64,000 nt of DNA from contig JACAAY010000002.1 of assembly GCA_013377095.1 (NCBI GenBank), positions 1-64,000 of the forward strand, read 5' to 3'. Below are positions 1 through 7,882 of the stretch, piece by piece. The stretch is from Desulfuromonadales bacterium. Lineage in GTDB: Bacteria; Desulfobacterota; Desulfuromonadia; Geobacterales; Pseudopelobacteraceae. The translations under genes were made by a program, and so were the position numbers. The notes below the pieces were generated by a model. That model was not told the DNA's origin. It was given only the letters and a program-made list of their open reading frames with translations, and did not search any database. How positions within the stretch are numbered: position 1 is the stretch's first letter; every line of letters begins with the position of its first letter.

Positions 1-77
1 CGAGCTGATATAAAAGAAAAAACAGAAGACAAAATCAGAAATCTTGACCAATTCGGAATACTACACAGGGAGGAAGC

Positions 78-653
78 ATGGAGAACAACTACTTTGGGGA
101 GTACGCGACACTGGTTGATGAGGCGGGGAAATTTCATGGCGAGATCTGCCACGGTATCGCGCTTGGTACCCGCATGACCATGAGCGGGTTGAGAAGGATC
201 GGCATTTCAGATCCCAAGGGGGCTGACCGGAAGAAGCTGATGGTGTTCGTCGAAATTGACCGCTGCGCCACCGACGCCATCATGGCCCTGACCGGCTGCA
301 GGCCGGGCAAGCGCACCATGAAGATCCGCGACTACGGCAAAATGGCGGCCACCTTTATCAACCTGGAATCGGGCAAAAGTGTGCGGGTGGTGACCCGCTC
401 GAACAGGAAGATGCCGGAGGGAGACCCGGTGGGTATGCCTTACCATAACGAAGCGCTTGAAGAGGAAATGTTTTCAATCAGCGAGGTAGAGGTGCAGCTG
501 CTTCCCGAAGATATGCCGGGCAAACCGCTTCGCAAGGTTGTCTGTGACTCCTGCGGTGAAACCGTCTTGGATGGAAGGGAGATCGAACACCAGGGAGAGA
601 GCCTCTGCAAACCTTGTTTTGAAAAGAATGATTACTGCCGTGTCGTTGCATAA
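78..653 (+). CDS. FmdE-like protein with C-terminal zinc finger
   Basis: This 191-residue soluble protein belongs to the family of formylmethanofuran dehydrogenase subunit E (FmdE). The family signature is near residues 19-33 (FHGEICHGIALGTRM), where the usual form is FHGHxCPGxxLGxRM. The C-terminus (about residues 156-180) carries two CxxC pairs, CDSC and CKPC, forming a zinc-finger-like unit. Stand-alone FmdE proteins occur in many anaerobes without the dehydrogenase and are thought to bind metal; the exact role is unknown. The start is set by a strong AGGGAGGAAGC just upstream. It is the first gene of a run leading into a TonB-dependent receptor, so a role in metal handling is inferred. 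The proline usual after the signature Cys is His here. Confidence 0.85.
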   Translation: MENNYFGEYATLVDEAGKFHGEICHGIALGTRMTMSGLRRIGISDPKGADRKKLMVFVEIDRCATDAIMALTGCRPGKRTMKIRDYGKMAATFINLESGKSVRVVTRSNRKMPEGDPVGMPYHNEALEEEMFSISEVEVQLLPEDMPGKPLRKVVCDSCGETVLDGREIEHQGESLCKPCFEKNDYCRVVA

Positions 654-679
654 GTCAAAAAGGAGGTGAAAAACGCGGC

Positions 680-753
680 ATGGACGGCAGTGAGCGGAAT
701 CTGGAAGGAATAGCATGAAACGACACTGCAATGATGATGGATGTATTTATTAA
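680..753 (+). other. Two overlapping 12-codon ORFs with Shine-Dalgarno sequences
   Basis: Between the FmdE-like gene and the TonB receptor lie two tiny frames. The first (680-718) reads MDGSERNLEGIA and follows AGGAGG at 661-666, with a longish 13-base gap. The second (715-753) reads MKRHCNDDGCIY, overlaps the first by ATGA, and follows GGAAGG at 703-708. The receptor start at 770 comes 16 bases later with its own AAGGAGG. They could be leader peptides coupling translation, a small peptide substrate for the radical SAM enzymes downstream, or chance. Nothing beyond the ribosome binding sites and the overlap supports expression. Confidence 0.25.
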
Positions 754-769
754 GAAAAAGGAGGACGTG

Positions 770-2812
770 ATGAAGAAACATTCGAGAAGTCTTTCCCTGC
801 CGGTCAGGAAGCGTGAGCTGGTTGCTCCCCTGCTGGCTCTGACCCTGTTGGCGACGCCGGCCCTGGCGGAGGAGAAGGGAGGAAAATCGGACGTTAATAG
901 TGATGTTTACACCCTGGGCGTGGTAGAGGTGACCGGAAAATCGGACAGTATCAAGAATCCCTCGGTCACGACCATCAGCAACGAGGATATGCTCCAGTTT
1001 GACCGCAAGACCGTTGCCGAGGCGGCCAACCTGGTGCCGGGCGTCACTATTTCGCGTGTGGGCGGACGTAACGAGTCAATGGTCTTTGTACGAGGGTTCG
1101 ATCTCAAACACGCGCCCCTGTTTCTGGACGGTATCCCGATCTATGTGCCCTATGACGGTTACCCCGACCTTGGCCGCTTCTTTACCTACGATCTGTCTGA
1201 ACTGGTAATTTCCAAGGGGTTTGCATCGGTGCTCTACGGTCCCAACACCATGGGGGGGGCGCTCAACCTGGTCTCCAGGCGTCCCGCCAAGACGTTTGAG
1301 GGCAGTGCCGGTGTCGGATACACCTCCGGTGACGCCTATCATGCCTTTGCCAATTTCGGCAGCAACCAGAAAACCTGGTATGTGCAGGGAGGCGGCTCCT
1401 GGGTTGACGAGCACGCCTTTGACCTGTCGAACGATTTCAATCGCACCAAGGCCGAAGATGGCGGTACGCGTAACAATTCCTTTCAGCGTGACTGGAAAGG
1501 TAGCATCAAGCTTGGGTTGACTCCCAACAGCACCGATGAGTATGCACTGAACTATATCTACCAGAGTGGTGAAAAGGGGGTGCCGCCCTATGCCGGTAAG
1601 AACACCGATCCCAAACAGATAAAATACTGGCAGTGGCCATACTGGAACAAACAGAGCGTGTACTTTAACTCAAACACCGCACTGGGCGACGCAAGCTACG
1701 TCAAGACCCGTCTGTTTTATGACCAGTTCAAGAATTCACTCAAGATCTTTAACGATGCGACCTACTCCCCCCCCATCAAATCCGGCAATCTGAGCAATTA
1801 CAACGATTACTCCTATGGTGCGTCCATCGAGGCCGGCACGACCCTGATACCCTACAATGCGCTCAAGATGGCCTTTCACTACAAGGATGACGTCCATCGC
1901 GAAGAAACCACTGCCAGCCCGGTGCAGCACGATGAAGAACGCATCTTTTCCATTGCCGGAGAAGATACGATCCAGATCACCAAGAAGTTATCCGCCTTAC
2001 TGGGAGTCAGCTATGACTTCCAGAACACAGTCCAGGCCGAAGACTATAACCCGCTTCCCGGCACAAAAGCACCCAAGGTTCTGCAAGAGTTTCCTCGGAG
2101 CAACAACAATGATGTCACTGCCCAGGGAGCACTGTTCTATGCCTACTCAGATACCGGCAAAGTACACGCCGCCGCAGCGCGCAAGACACGTTATCCCTCC
2201 ATCAAGGATAAATATTCCTACCGTTTCGGAACCTATATTCCAAACGCGGATCTGAAACCGGAAGTGTCCAACAACTATGAAATCGGTTTCGAGGATACGT
2301 TTGCCAAACTGGTCAATGTCAAGAGTACGTTTTTCTTCAATGACATATCCGACTACGTCCAAGCCGCTGCCATAAGCTCAACGGTGTCGCAGTTTCAGAA
2401 TATCGGCCGTGTGCAGCGCTACGGCTATGAATTTGAGGCGGTCGCACCGATTTCGGACAGCCTTGAAACCGGGATCAACTACACGTTCATCTACAATAAG
2501 AACCGGACAAACAACCAGCAGATTACTGATATTCCCAAACACAAGTTTTTTGCCTACGGGAAGTATTCTCCTATCAAGCCGCTTAGCTTTTTTGCCTCCC
2601 TGGAGTACGACACCAAACGTTTCAGCACGTCCGACGGGATTTACAAGGCAGGAGAATTCGTGGTTATCAACATGAAGATCAGTTACGAAGTAGTTCGGGA
2701 TCTGCTGCTCGAAGGGGGCATCAATAACCTTGCTGACAGGAACTATGCGCTTACCGAGGGGTATCCCGAGGCGGGCAGGAGTTATTTTATCCAGGCGCGG
2801 TACAAGTTCTAA
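770..2812 (+). CDS. TonB-dependent outer-membrane receptor
   Basis: This 680-residue receptor has a signal peptide (MKKHSRSLSLPVRKRELVAP... cleaved after ATPALA), an N-terminal plug domain with the features VTTISNEDML, AEAANLVPGV and VFVRGFD, then a 22-strand-type barrel ending in the terminal aromatic FIQARYKF expected of outer-membrane barrels. The start at 770 is chosen over the in-frame ATG at 731 because AAGGAGG lies at 758-764 and the signal peptide begins cleanly there. Such receptors import scarce ligands, usually ferric siderophores, cobalamin or other metal chelates, using TonB energy. The substrate is not readable from sequence. The neighbours (binding proteins, esterase, DUF364) favour a metal chelate. 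Confidence 0.95.
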   Translation: MKKHSRSLSLPVRKRELVAPLLALTLLATPALAEEKGGKSDVNSDVYTLGVVEVTGKSDSIKNPSVTTISNEDMLQFDRKTVAEAANLVPGVTISRVGGRNESMVFVRGFDLKHAPLFLDGIPIYVPYDGYPDLGRFFTYDLSELVISKGFASVLYGPNTMGGALNLVSRRPAKTFEGSAGVGYTSGDAYHAFANFGSNQKTWYVQGGGSWVDEHAFDLSNDFNRTKAEDGGTRNNSFQRDWKGSIKLGLTPNSTDEYALNYIYQSGEKGVPPYAGKNTDPKQIKYWQWPYWNKQSVYFNSNTALGDASYVKTRLFYDQFKNSLKIFNDATYSPPIKSGNLSNYNDYSYGASIEAGTTLIPYNALKMAFHYKDDVHREETTASPVQHDEERIFSIAGEDTIQITKKLSALLGVSYDFQNTVQAEDYNPLPGTKAPKVLQEFPRSNNNDVTAQGALFYAYSDTGKVHAAAARKTRYPSIKDKYSYRFGTYIPNADLKPEVSNNYEIGFEDTFAKLVNVKSTFFFNDISDYVQAAAISSTVSQFQNIGRVQRYGYEFEAVAPISDSLETGINYTFIYNKNRTNNQQITDIPKHKFFAYGKYSPIKPLSFFASLEYDTKRFSTSDGIYKAGEFVVINMKISYEVVRDLLLEGGINNLADRNYALTEGYPEAGRSYFIQARYKF

Positions 2813-2840
2813 AGCGCTATATGCTTGAATCTGGTGGGGA

Positions 2841-2873
2841 CAGACCTTTGAGGTTTGAGCGCTTCAAAGGTCT
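2841..2873. repeat. Inverted repeat between receptor and methyltransferase genes
   Basis: CAGACCTTTGA at 2841-2851 is repeated as its exact reverse complement at 2863-2873, with GGTTTGAGCGCT between. It can fold as an 11-bp stem, and an inner alternative stem (TTTGA/TCAAA) is also possible. It sits in the 150-base gap after the receptor stop. No T-tract follows, so it is not a classical terminator. It may attenuate or protect the transcript, or be a relic of a dispersed palindromic repeat (the preceding GGGGACAGACC resembles repeats common in bacterial intergenic regions). Confidence 0.6.
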
Positions 2874-2962
2874 GACCGGTAGAACGTGCTGTCGTGGATG
2901 TAGCGGTGATAACACATACAGTTGGTATTCATGGAACCTGAATGCCGGAAAAAGGTGGTTGA

Positions 2963-3781
2963 ATGAACCGGATGGAAATTGATTGGAATTATGCGTGGCA
3001 GAGAGCTCGAGAGGGACGCTCCAACATGGGCGATTCGTCCTTTTGGGACAAACGGGCGCCGGCTTTTGCCCGGCATGTGAAGGAAACGGATTATGAGAAG
3101 CATTTTCTGGAGATGATGCAACCTGAACCATCCTGGAGCGTGCTTGATGTGGGCTGCGGTGCCGGAACCCTGGCGGTGCCGCTTGCCAGGCGCATCGCCT
3201 CGGTGACGGCGCTGGATTTTTCATCGGTGATGCTTGATCTGCTCCGTCAGAGCTGCCGGGAGGAGGGAATTACGAACATTTCCACCATCCACGGAAGCTG
3301 GGAGGACGATTGGGATCGCCTGGGTGTCGGAACCTATGATGCGGTTATTGCATCCCGCTCCATGGTGGCCCGCGATCTTCGCGACGCAATCACCAAGCTG
3401 AATCGGGCGGCGCGCAAACGGGTCTGCGTTTCCTCACTGGTGGGGGACGGCCCCCATGACCGGCGCGTCTATGAGGCGGTGGGGAGGGAACTCTCGTCAG
3501 GGCCGGATTTCATCTATCTCTACAACCTTCTGTACCAGATGGGGATCTTTGCCACGGTGGATTTTATCGTCAGCAGGGAGTGGAAAAACTACAAAAACAT
3601 CGATGATGCTGTTGATGGCACAATCTGGATGCTGAAGGATGTCACCGGGGAAGAGCTGGATCAGCTGAGAAACTACCTCGTTTCGGAACTTGTTCCCCAT
3701 GAAGATGGCTGGCGTTTTCCTGCGCCCAAGGTGGTGCGCTGGGCATTCATCAGCTGGGATAAGGGTGAAGATCAGCCTTGA
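2963..3781 (+). CDS. Class I SAM-dependent methyltransferase
   Basis: This 272-residue cytoplasmic protein has the Rossmann methyltransferase core: motif I VLDVGCGAGTLAVPLA (about residues 60-75), an acidic residue ending strand 2 in VTALDFS, and a motif IV-like YDAVIASRS. The first 50 residues (WNYAWQRAREG... FWDKRAPAFARHV) resemble the start of methyltransferases found beside metal-uptake genes in anaerobes. The acceptor is unknown. It lies 38 bases upstream of a radical SAM enzyme on the same strand, suggesting joint modification of one compound. A weak Shine-Dalgarno (AAAAAGGTGG) precedes the ATG. Assignment to the superfamily is secure; the pathway is inference. Confidence 0.88.
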   Translation: MNRMEIDWNYAWQRAREGRSNMGDSSFWDKRAPAFARHVKETDYEKHFLEMMQPEPSWSVLDVGCGAGTLAVPLARRIASVTALDFSSVMLDLLRQSCREEGITNISTIHGSWEDDWDRLGVGTYDAVIASRSMVARDLRDAITKLNRAARKRVCVSSLVGDGPHDRRVYEAVGRELSSGPDFIYLYNLLYQMGIFATVDFIVSREWKNYKNIDDAVDGTIWMLKDVTGEELDQLRNYLVSELVPHEDGWRFPAPKVVRWAFISWDKGEDQP

Positions 3782-3818
3782 GCGAAGTGGAAGGGATCGG
3801 ATGAAAGGAGGTGTGAGC

Positions 3819-4826
3819 ATGCGTTGCCATTACTGCGAGTGGCGCTGTGAATTGGGCGCCGAAACGTTCGGCGTTTGCAAGATGTACTTCTCGGATGGCA
3901 AAACCATCAGCGAGCGCTTCCCCCACAGGTGGTGCACCTTTGGTGTTTCCGGGATCGAGTCGATCCCGTTTTACCACGTCGATCCCGGAAGCCGCTGCAT
4001 GACCATCGGCACCAGCAGCTGCAACTTCAGCTGCAAGTACTGCTCAAACGCCTTTATTGCCAAACGGGACCCGGCCGAGATGCAGCAGGACATGCTCGAT
4101 CTCTCCCCCGGCGAACTGGTGCGGACCGCTCAAAAGCTGGGCTGTCACAGTATTGTCTTCAATGTCAACGAACCGGCTGTATCCCTGAATTCTCTTCATG
4201 ACGTCGCGGAAGAGGCACGGGCGGCAGGCATCCACATGGGGTGCCTGACCAATGGCTATACCACCCCGGAGTCCACGGAACTGCTGGCTTCCATATTTTC
4301 CTTCTTCAACATCAGCCTCAAGGGGCTGTCGCCGGAATTTAACCGCGAGTATATCGGTATCCCCTCGCCGGCCCCCATACTGCGAACCATCAAAAGACTT
4401 GCTAAAATACGCCATGTGGAGGTGGCAACACCGGTCATCCAGGGGGTGAATGACCATGAACTGGACGAGATGGCCGGACTGATCGCCGCTATTGATCCCG
4501 AAATACCCTGGCATGTCTTTCGCCTGCTCCCCGAGCATGAGATGAAGGACGCAATGTACCCCAATATCGAAGCAATTAATGAGGCCCTGGTGTCGGCGCG
4601 GAGCAAACTCTTTCATATCTATTTTCATAACTTCGTCGGTTCCGATTGGGTCAATACCCTCTGCCCGAACTGTGGAGCAACCGTGGTCGAACGCTTCAGC
4701 CTGGGGTGCGGCGGGGACAAGCTGCAACGTTACTTATGCAACGACGGCCAGTGCCCGTCCTGCGGTCGTGGGATCAGAATGTTGGGCGACAATGTGGTGC
4801 GGAACAGACAAGGAGCGGCGGCATGA
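3819..4826 (+). CDS. Radical SAM protein, pyruvate-formate-lyase-activase-like
   Basis: This 335-residue enzyme has three cysteine regions. N-terminal cysteines at 3, 6, 10 and 20 form a probable extra metal site. The canonical radical SAM CxxxCxxC is C68-NFS-C72-KY-C75. A C-terminal zinc-ribbon-like cluster follows (CPNCG ... CPSCG, about residues 285-320). This architecture matches COG1180 and AmmeMemoRadiSam-type proteins, whose substrates are mostly unknown. The start at 3819 is fixed by AAAGGAGGTGTG just upstream and aligns with the N-terminus of the paralogue at 10859. The stop overlaps the next start by ATGA, implying translational coupling to the unknown protein downstream. No glycyl-radical enzyme is nearby, so activation of one is unlikely. 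Confidence 0.9.
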   Translation: MRCHYCEWRCELGAETFGVCKMYFSDGKTISERFPHRWCTFGVSGIESIPFYHVDPGSRCMTIGTSSCNFSCKYCSNAFIAKRDPAEMQQDMLDLSPGELVRTAQKLGCHSIVFNVNEPAVSLNSLHDVAEEARAAGIHMGCLTNGYTTPESTELLASIFSFFNISLKGLSPEFNREYIGIPSPAPILRTIKRLAKIRHVEVATPVIQGVNDHELDEMAGLIAAIDPEIPWHVFRLLPEHEMKDAMYPNIEAINEALVSARSKLFHIYFHNFVGSDWVNTLCPNCGATVVERFSLGCGGDKLQRYLCNDGQCPSCGRGIRMLGDNVVRNRQGAAA

Positions 4827-5959
4827 GCCTGGCAATTGTTGATGCGAGAGAGTGGCAGAACATGTTTGACCTGCGGACCGGCGCCAAGGTGGATGCGGTT
4901 GGTCCACGGGTGGAGATGATGAGGGCTGTCCTGAAAAAGTTCCCCTATCCGGGTGACATGGATCCCGGCAGCAACAGGTGGGTCTCTGACATTGCCCTGG
5001 ACCTGATTGGAACCTACCATCCCCGCTTCGTTTTTTTGAACTACGCCCAACAGTATTTTTCCATTCGTTATTCGGCCATGGATGAAGCAGAACAAAAGAG
5101 GACTATCTCCGATCTCTTTGCGGAAGTTGAGCGCTTTGTCCGTTTGTCCGGGTTTACTCCCCTCGTGGTTGGCAGGGGAGGAATGACCCCTCTGCTTGAT
5201 TTTATCGATCTGAGCAAACTTGACGGTCTGGCCATTGCCACCCACTGGTCGGTCATGTACGCCGGTCTGCATGGCCCCAGCGAGGCTGATCTGAGGACTC
5301 TTGCCGATCATCCGCATATCAGGATGGTGGTTGAACGTAAAGAGATGCTGCGTCTTTTTGAGGGAAGCCCTGATGAGGCGCTCAGGTTGCCCGAATACCT
5401 TCTGGTCGCGAAAAAGGGCTATGCCTTCAAGACTGTCAGCAGTGTCATGCGCAGGCCGACGATGATTCACGAAGCGGATGATTACATTCCGTTGCATACC
5501 CCGCTGGGGGCGGTGAACGATATCACCGCTATCCGGAGCTTGATCGAGGACAACCTCAAGGATCACCGGATTGCCCTGATATTTCTGGAAGGCGTCGGGA
5601 CCAATGATTTCCTCTTGCCCCTGGCGCCCTGCAGAAACGGCAAGGAGTGGTATTGCCATGAACCGGGCGCCGGCCAGTATCTCACCATCACGTCGGGAAG
5701 GCATCGGGTGTTTGACTACCCTTCAGGTTACAAGTCGTACAGCGAAACGGTTGGTGAAAAAGAGTATCCGCTCTCCGGCTATTTTACCTCCCTGCCGAGC
5801 GACACCATCGGTGAGGCGATCCCTGACAGGAGTATCGCTGTCGGCAACAACAGCATGTTCATGCACACGGTAACCGGTGCGGACCTGTGCGTGGAGTGTT
5901 TTGCCAGAAACCTGTCCAACCAGGGTGCCCTGGGGGTTATTCACCGTCAGGGAAAATGA
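4823..5959 (+). CDS. Uncharacterised 378-residue protein of the metal cluster
   Basis: I do not recognise this family. The protein is soluble, with no signal peptide or membrane segment, and starts at 4823 inside the stop of the radical SAM gene (ATGA overlap; AAGGAG upstream). Visible blocks are PRFVFLNYAQQYFSIRY (about 73-89), VVGRGGMTPLLDFIDLSKLDGLAIATHWS (roughly 131-160), a histidine/acid-rich central part, and a C-terminal NNSMFMHTVTGADLCVECFARNLSNQGALG. The LNYA and GRGGMTPLLDF segments and the His and Asp residues faintly recall phosphodiesterase/alkaline-phosphatase-type metallohydrolases, but I cannot support that by motif. Tight coupling to a radical SAM enzyme and position before DUF364 suggest it works on the same substrate. 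Confidence 0.8.
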   Translation: MSLAIVDAREWQNMFDLRTGAKVDAVGPRVEMMRAVLKKFPYPGDMDPGSNRWVSDIALDLIGTYHPRFVFLNYAQQYFSIRYSAMDEAEQKRTISDLFAEVERFVRLSGFTPLVVGRGGMTPLLDFIDLSKLDGLAIATHWSVMYAGLHGPSEADLRTLADHPHIRMVVERKEMLRLFEGSPDEALRLPEYLLVAKKGYAFKTVSSVMRRPTMIHEADDYIPLHTPLGAVNDITAIRSLIEDNLKDHRIALIFLEGVGTNDFLLPLAPCRNGKEWYCHEPGAGQYLTITSGRHRVFDYPSGYKSYSETVGEKEYPLSGYFTSLPSDTIGEAIPDRSIAVGNNSMFMHTVTGADLCVECFARNLSNQGALGVIHRQGK

Positions 5960-6024
5960 GTGAAATGGCTTTTTTGCCACAGAGTTAACAGAGGTATTCC
6001 TCCTGTAACGAAAGGAACCGCATC

Positions 6025-6777
6025 ATGTCATTAGTACTTCAGAAACGGCTGGTTGATTGTCTGGAATCGTACGCTGCAGGACATACCATCGCTGATGTGC
6101 GCATCGGTTTGGGCTACACCGCGGTACGGCTGGATAGCGGTCAGGCCGGGGTGGCCTGGACGCCCGATTCCAATGCTGCCTGTTGCACCCATTTTCCGCG
6201 TGCAGGGACGCTGGTCAACAGTCCGGCCGGAGAGATTGTGACATTGTGCGCGGACAAAAACAGCGCTTTGGCGCGCGCCGTGGGGCTGGCAACCGTTAAT
6301 GCCCTGCTGGCTTCGCTTCCCCGTCCTACCTCGTCGAAGGAGGAGGTCATTGCTTCGCTGGACATTACCGCTGACGACCGGGTCGCCATGGTCGGTCACT
6401 TTGGACCGATCATCAACCTTTTGAAGAGTACCGGCTGCAGGCTCGACATTATCGAACTGATTCGGGAGAAGGGTGAGACACTCTCCCCCGAGCAGGGCAA
6501 ACAGGCTCTGGCCGATTGCAGTGTGGCCATCATAACTGGAACCTCACTGATCAACGGTACCTGCGATGAGGTGCTCGCGGCAGTGGGGAATCCGCGTGCT
6601 GCCGTACTGCTGGGCCCTTCGACACCGTTCTGTCCACAGGCATTTAGCGGAACAAAAATCACCCACCTTGCCGGAGCATGGGTGCTGGATGCGGACAGGG
6701 TCCTGCAGATTGCCTCCGAGGGTGGCGGAACGATGTTGATGAAGCCCTCGGTGAGCTTTGAGCATGTCAGGGTTTAG
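6025..6777 (+). CDS. DUF4213/DUF364 protein (putative heavy-metal chelation)
   Basis: This 250-residue cytoplasmic protein has the two-domain arrangement of DUF4213 (enolase-N-like, about residues 1-95, containing AVRLDSGQAGVAWTP) and DUF364 (Rossmann-like, about 110-245, containing VAMVGHFGPII, SVAIITGTSLINGT and VLLGPSTPFCPQAF). Pfam names DUF364 a putative heavy-metal chelation family; a biochemical activity is not established. It is preceded by AAAGGAACC and followed eight bases later by a periplasmic binding protein, which supports a role in metal or chelate handling after import. The family assignment comes from recognising these sequence blocks, not from a search. Confidence 0.88.
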   Translation: MSLVLQKRLVDCLESYAAGHTIADVRIGLGYTAVRLDSGQAGVAWTPDSNAACCTHFPRAGTLVNSPAGEIVTLCADKNSALARAVGLATVNALLASLPRPTSSKEEVIASLDITADDRVAMVGHFGPIINLLKSTGCRLDIIELIREKGETLSPEQGKQALADCSVAIITGTSLINGTCDEVLAAVGNPRAAVLLGPSTPFCPQAFSGTKITHLAGAWVLDADRVLQIASEGGGTMLMKPSVSFEHVRV

Positions 6778-6785
6778 GAGATTAT

Positions 6786-7820
6786 ATGCTGCGTCGTGGC
6801 GTTTTGATTGCTCTTCTGTTGGTTTCTCTCTGTTCCAGTGCCTATTCGCGCACGATCACCGACATGTCCGGGCGAAAGGTCAGTATCCCCGACAGGATCG
6901 AAAAGGCCGTTGCGCTGTCTCCGCCCGCCACCTACATGCTGTACACGATTGCTCCCGAGATGCTGGCCGGGCTCAATTTTCCGCTCCAGGGCGATGAAAA
7001 AATATACACGGTTGAACGTTTCAAAAAAATCCCGGTCTTCGGCGGTCTGGTGGGTGAAGGGCGAACCCTCAACCTGGAGGTTTTACTGAAGATAAAGCCG
7101 GATGTGGCCTTTCTCTGGGAGCGCAGCAACTCGTTCAACGCCATTAATTCGGAATATGAACGGGTGCTGCGCAAACTCGGCATCCCCGCAGTGTTCATGC
7201 GCATGGACACGATCCAGGACTATCCCGCCGCTCTGCTCTTTATGGGGGATGTCTTGAACAGGCGTGACAGGGCCAATCAGCTCAACCGTTACGCTGTAGG
7301 TGTGCTGCAGCGGGTCGAGCGGGCACTGGCTGCCCTGCCGGCCGACAGAAAGGTGTCTGTGTACTATGCGGAAGGTCTGGACGGTCTTGCCACGGAGGGT
7401 GAGGGCTCCATGCATACCGAACTGATCCCGCTCAGCGGCGGGAGGAACGTTTGCCGTCTGAAACCGACCAGCCTCATGGGTCAGGAAAAGATCTCCATGG
7501 AGCAGCTCCTGCTGTACGACCCGGACGTTATTCTGGTCAAGGAAAAGATCTGTTTCCAGCGGATACAAAAGGATGCGCGCTGGAAACTGGTGCGCGCTGT
7601 TCGCAATAAGCGGGTCTATCTGATCCCCCATGTACCGTTCAACTGGTTCGACCGCCCGCCATCATACATGCGGCTGCTGGGTATCCAGTGGCTGGCCAAT
7701 CTCCTGCACCCCGACCGTTATCCCAAGGACATGGTCAAGGAAACCAAGGCGTTTTATCGCCTGTTCATCGGCAGAACACTTTCCGATGCCGAAGCAAGGG
7801 ATATTCTCTGGCCGAGATAA
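6786..7820 (+). CDS. ABC transporter periplasmic binding protein, Fe-chelate/cobalamin type
   Basis: This 344-residue protein has an N-terminal signal peptide (hydrophobic VLIALLLVSLCSSAYS) and both lobes of the BtuF/FhuD/TroA-like class III fold: TITDMSGRKVSIPDRIEKAV at the start, NLEVLLKIKPDVAFL mid first lobe, then SMEQLLLYDPDVILVKE and WKLVRAVRNKRVYLIPHVPFNWFDRPPS in the second lobe. Related proteins bind ferric siderophores, haem or cobalamin in the periplasm and pass them to an inner-membrane ABC importer. No permease or ATPase gene is in this window. The Shine-Dalgarno TTAGGAG is six bases from the ATG. The second lobe retains PSYMRLLGIQWLANLLHPD, a typical end of iron-chelate members. 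Confidence 0.92.
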   Translation: MLRRGVLIALLLVSLCSSAYSRTITDMSGRKVSIPDRIEKAVALSPPATYMLYTIAPEMLAGLNFPLQGDEKIYTVERFKKIPVFGGLVGEGRTLNLEVLLKIKPDVAFLWERSNSFNAINSEYERVLRKLGIPAVFMRMDTIQDYPAALLFMGDVLNRRDRANQLNRYAVGVLQRVERALAALPADRKVSVYYAEGLDGLATEGEGSMHTELIPLSGGRNVCRLKPTSLMGQEKISMEQLLLYDPDVILVKEKICFQRIQKDARWKLVRAVRNKRVYLIPHVPFNWFDRPPSYMRLLGIQWLANLLHPDRYPKDMVKETKAFYRLFIGRTLSDAEARDILWPR

Positions 7821-7882
7821 CATATCAGAATGCGGTGATCCGAAACCTGAAATTTTTACAGTGAAAAACAGAGGGGTGTCCA

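Noticed and set aside
1-77. An open frame running in from the left edge
   Set aside because: It stays open only by running out of frame into the FmdE-like gene. The short stretch has no recognisable protein sequence, so the end of an upstream gene cannot be called.
3819-4826. Activating enzyme for a glycyl-radical enzyme
   Set aside because: Sequence is of pyruvate-formate-lyase-activase type, but no glycyl-radical enzyme lies in the window and the extra N-terminal and C-terminal cysteines point to another subgroup.
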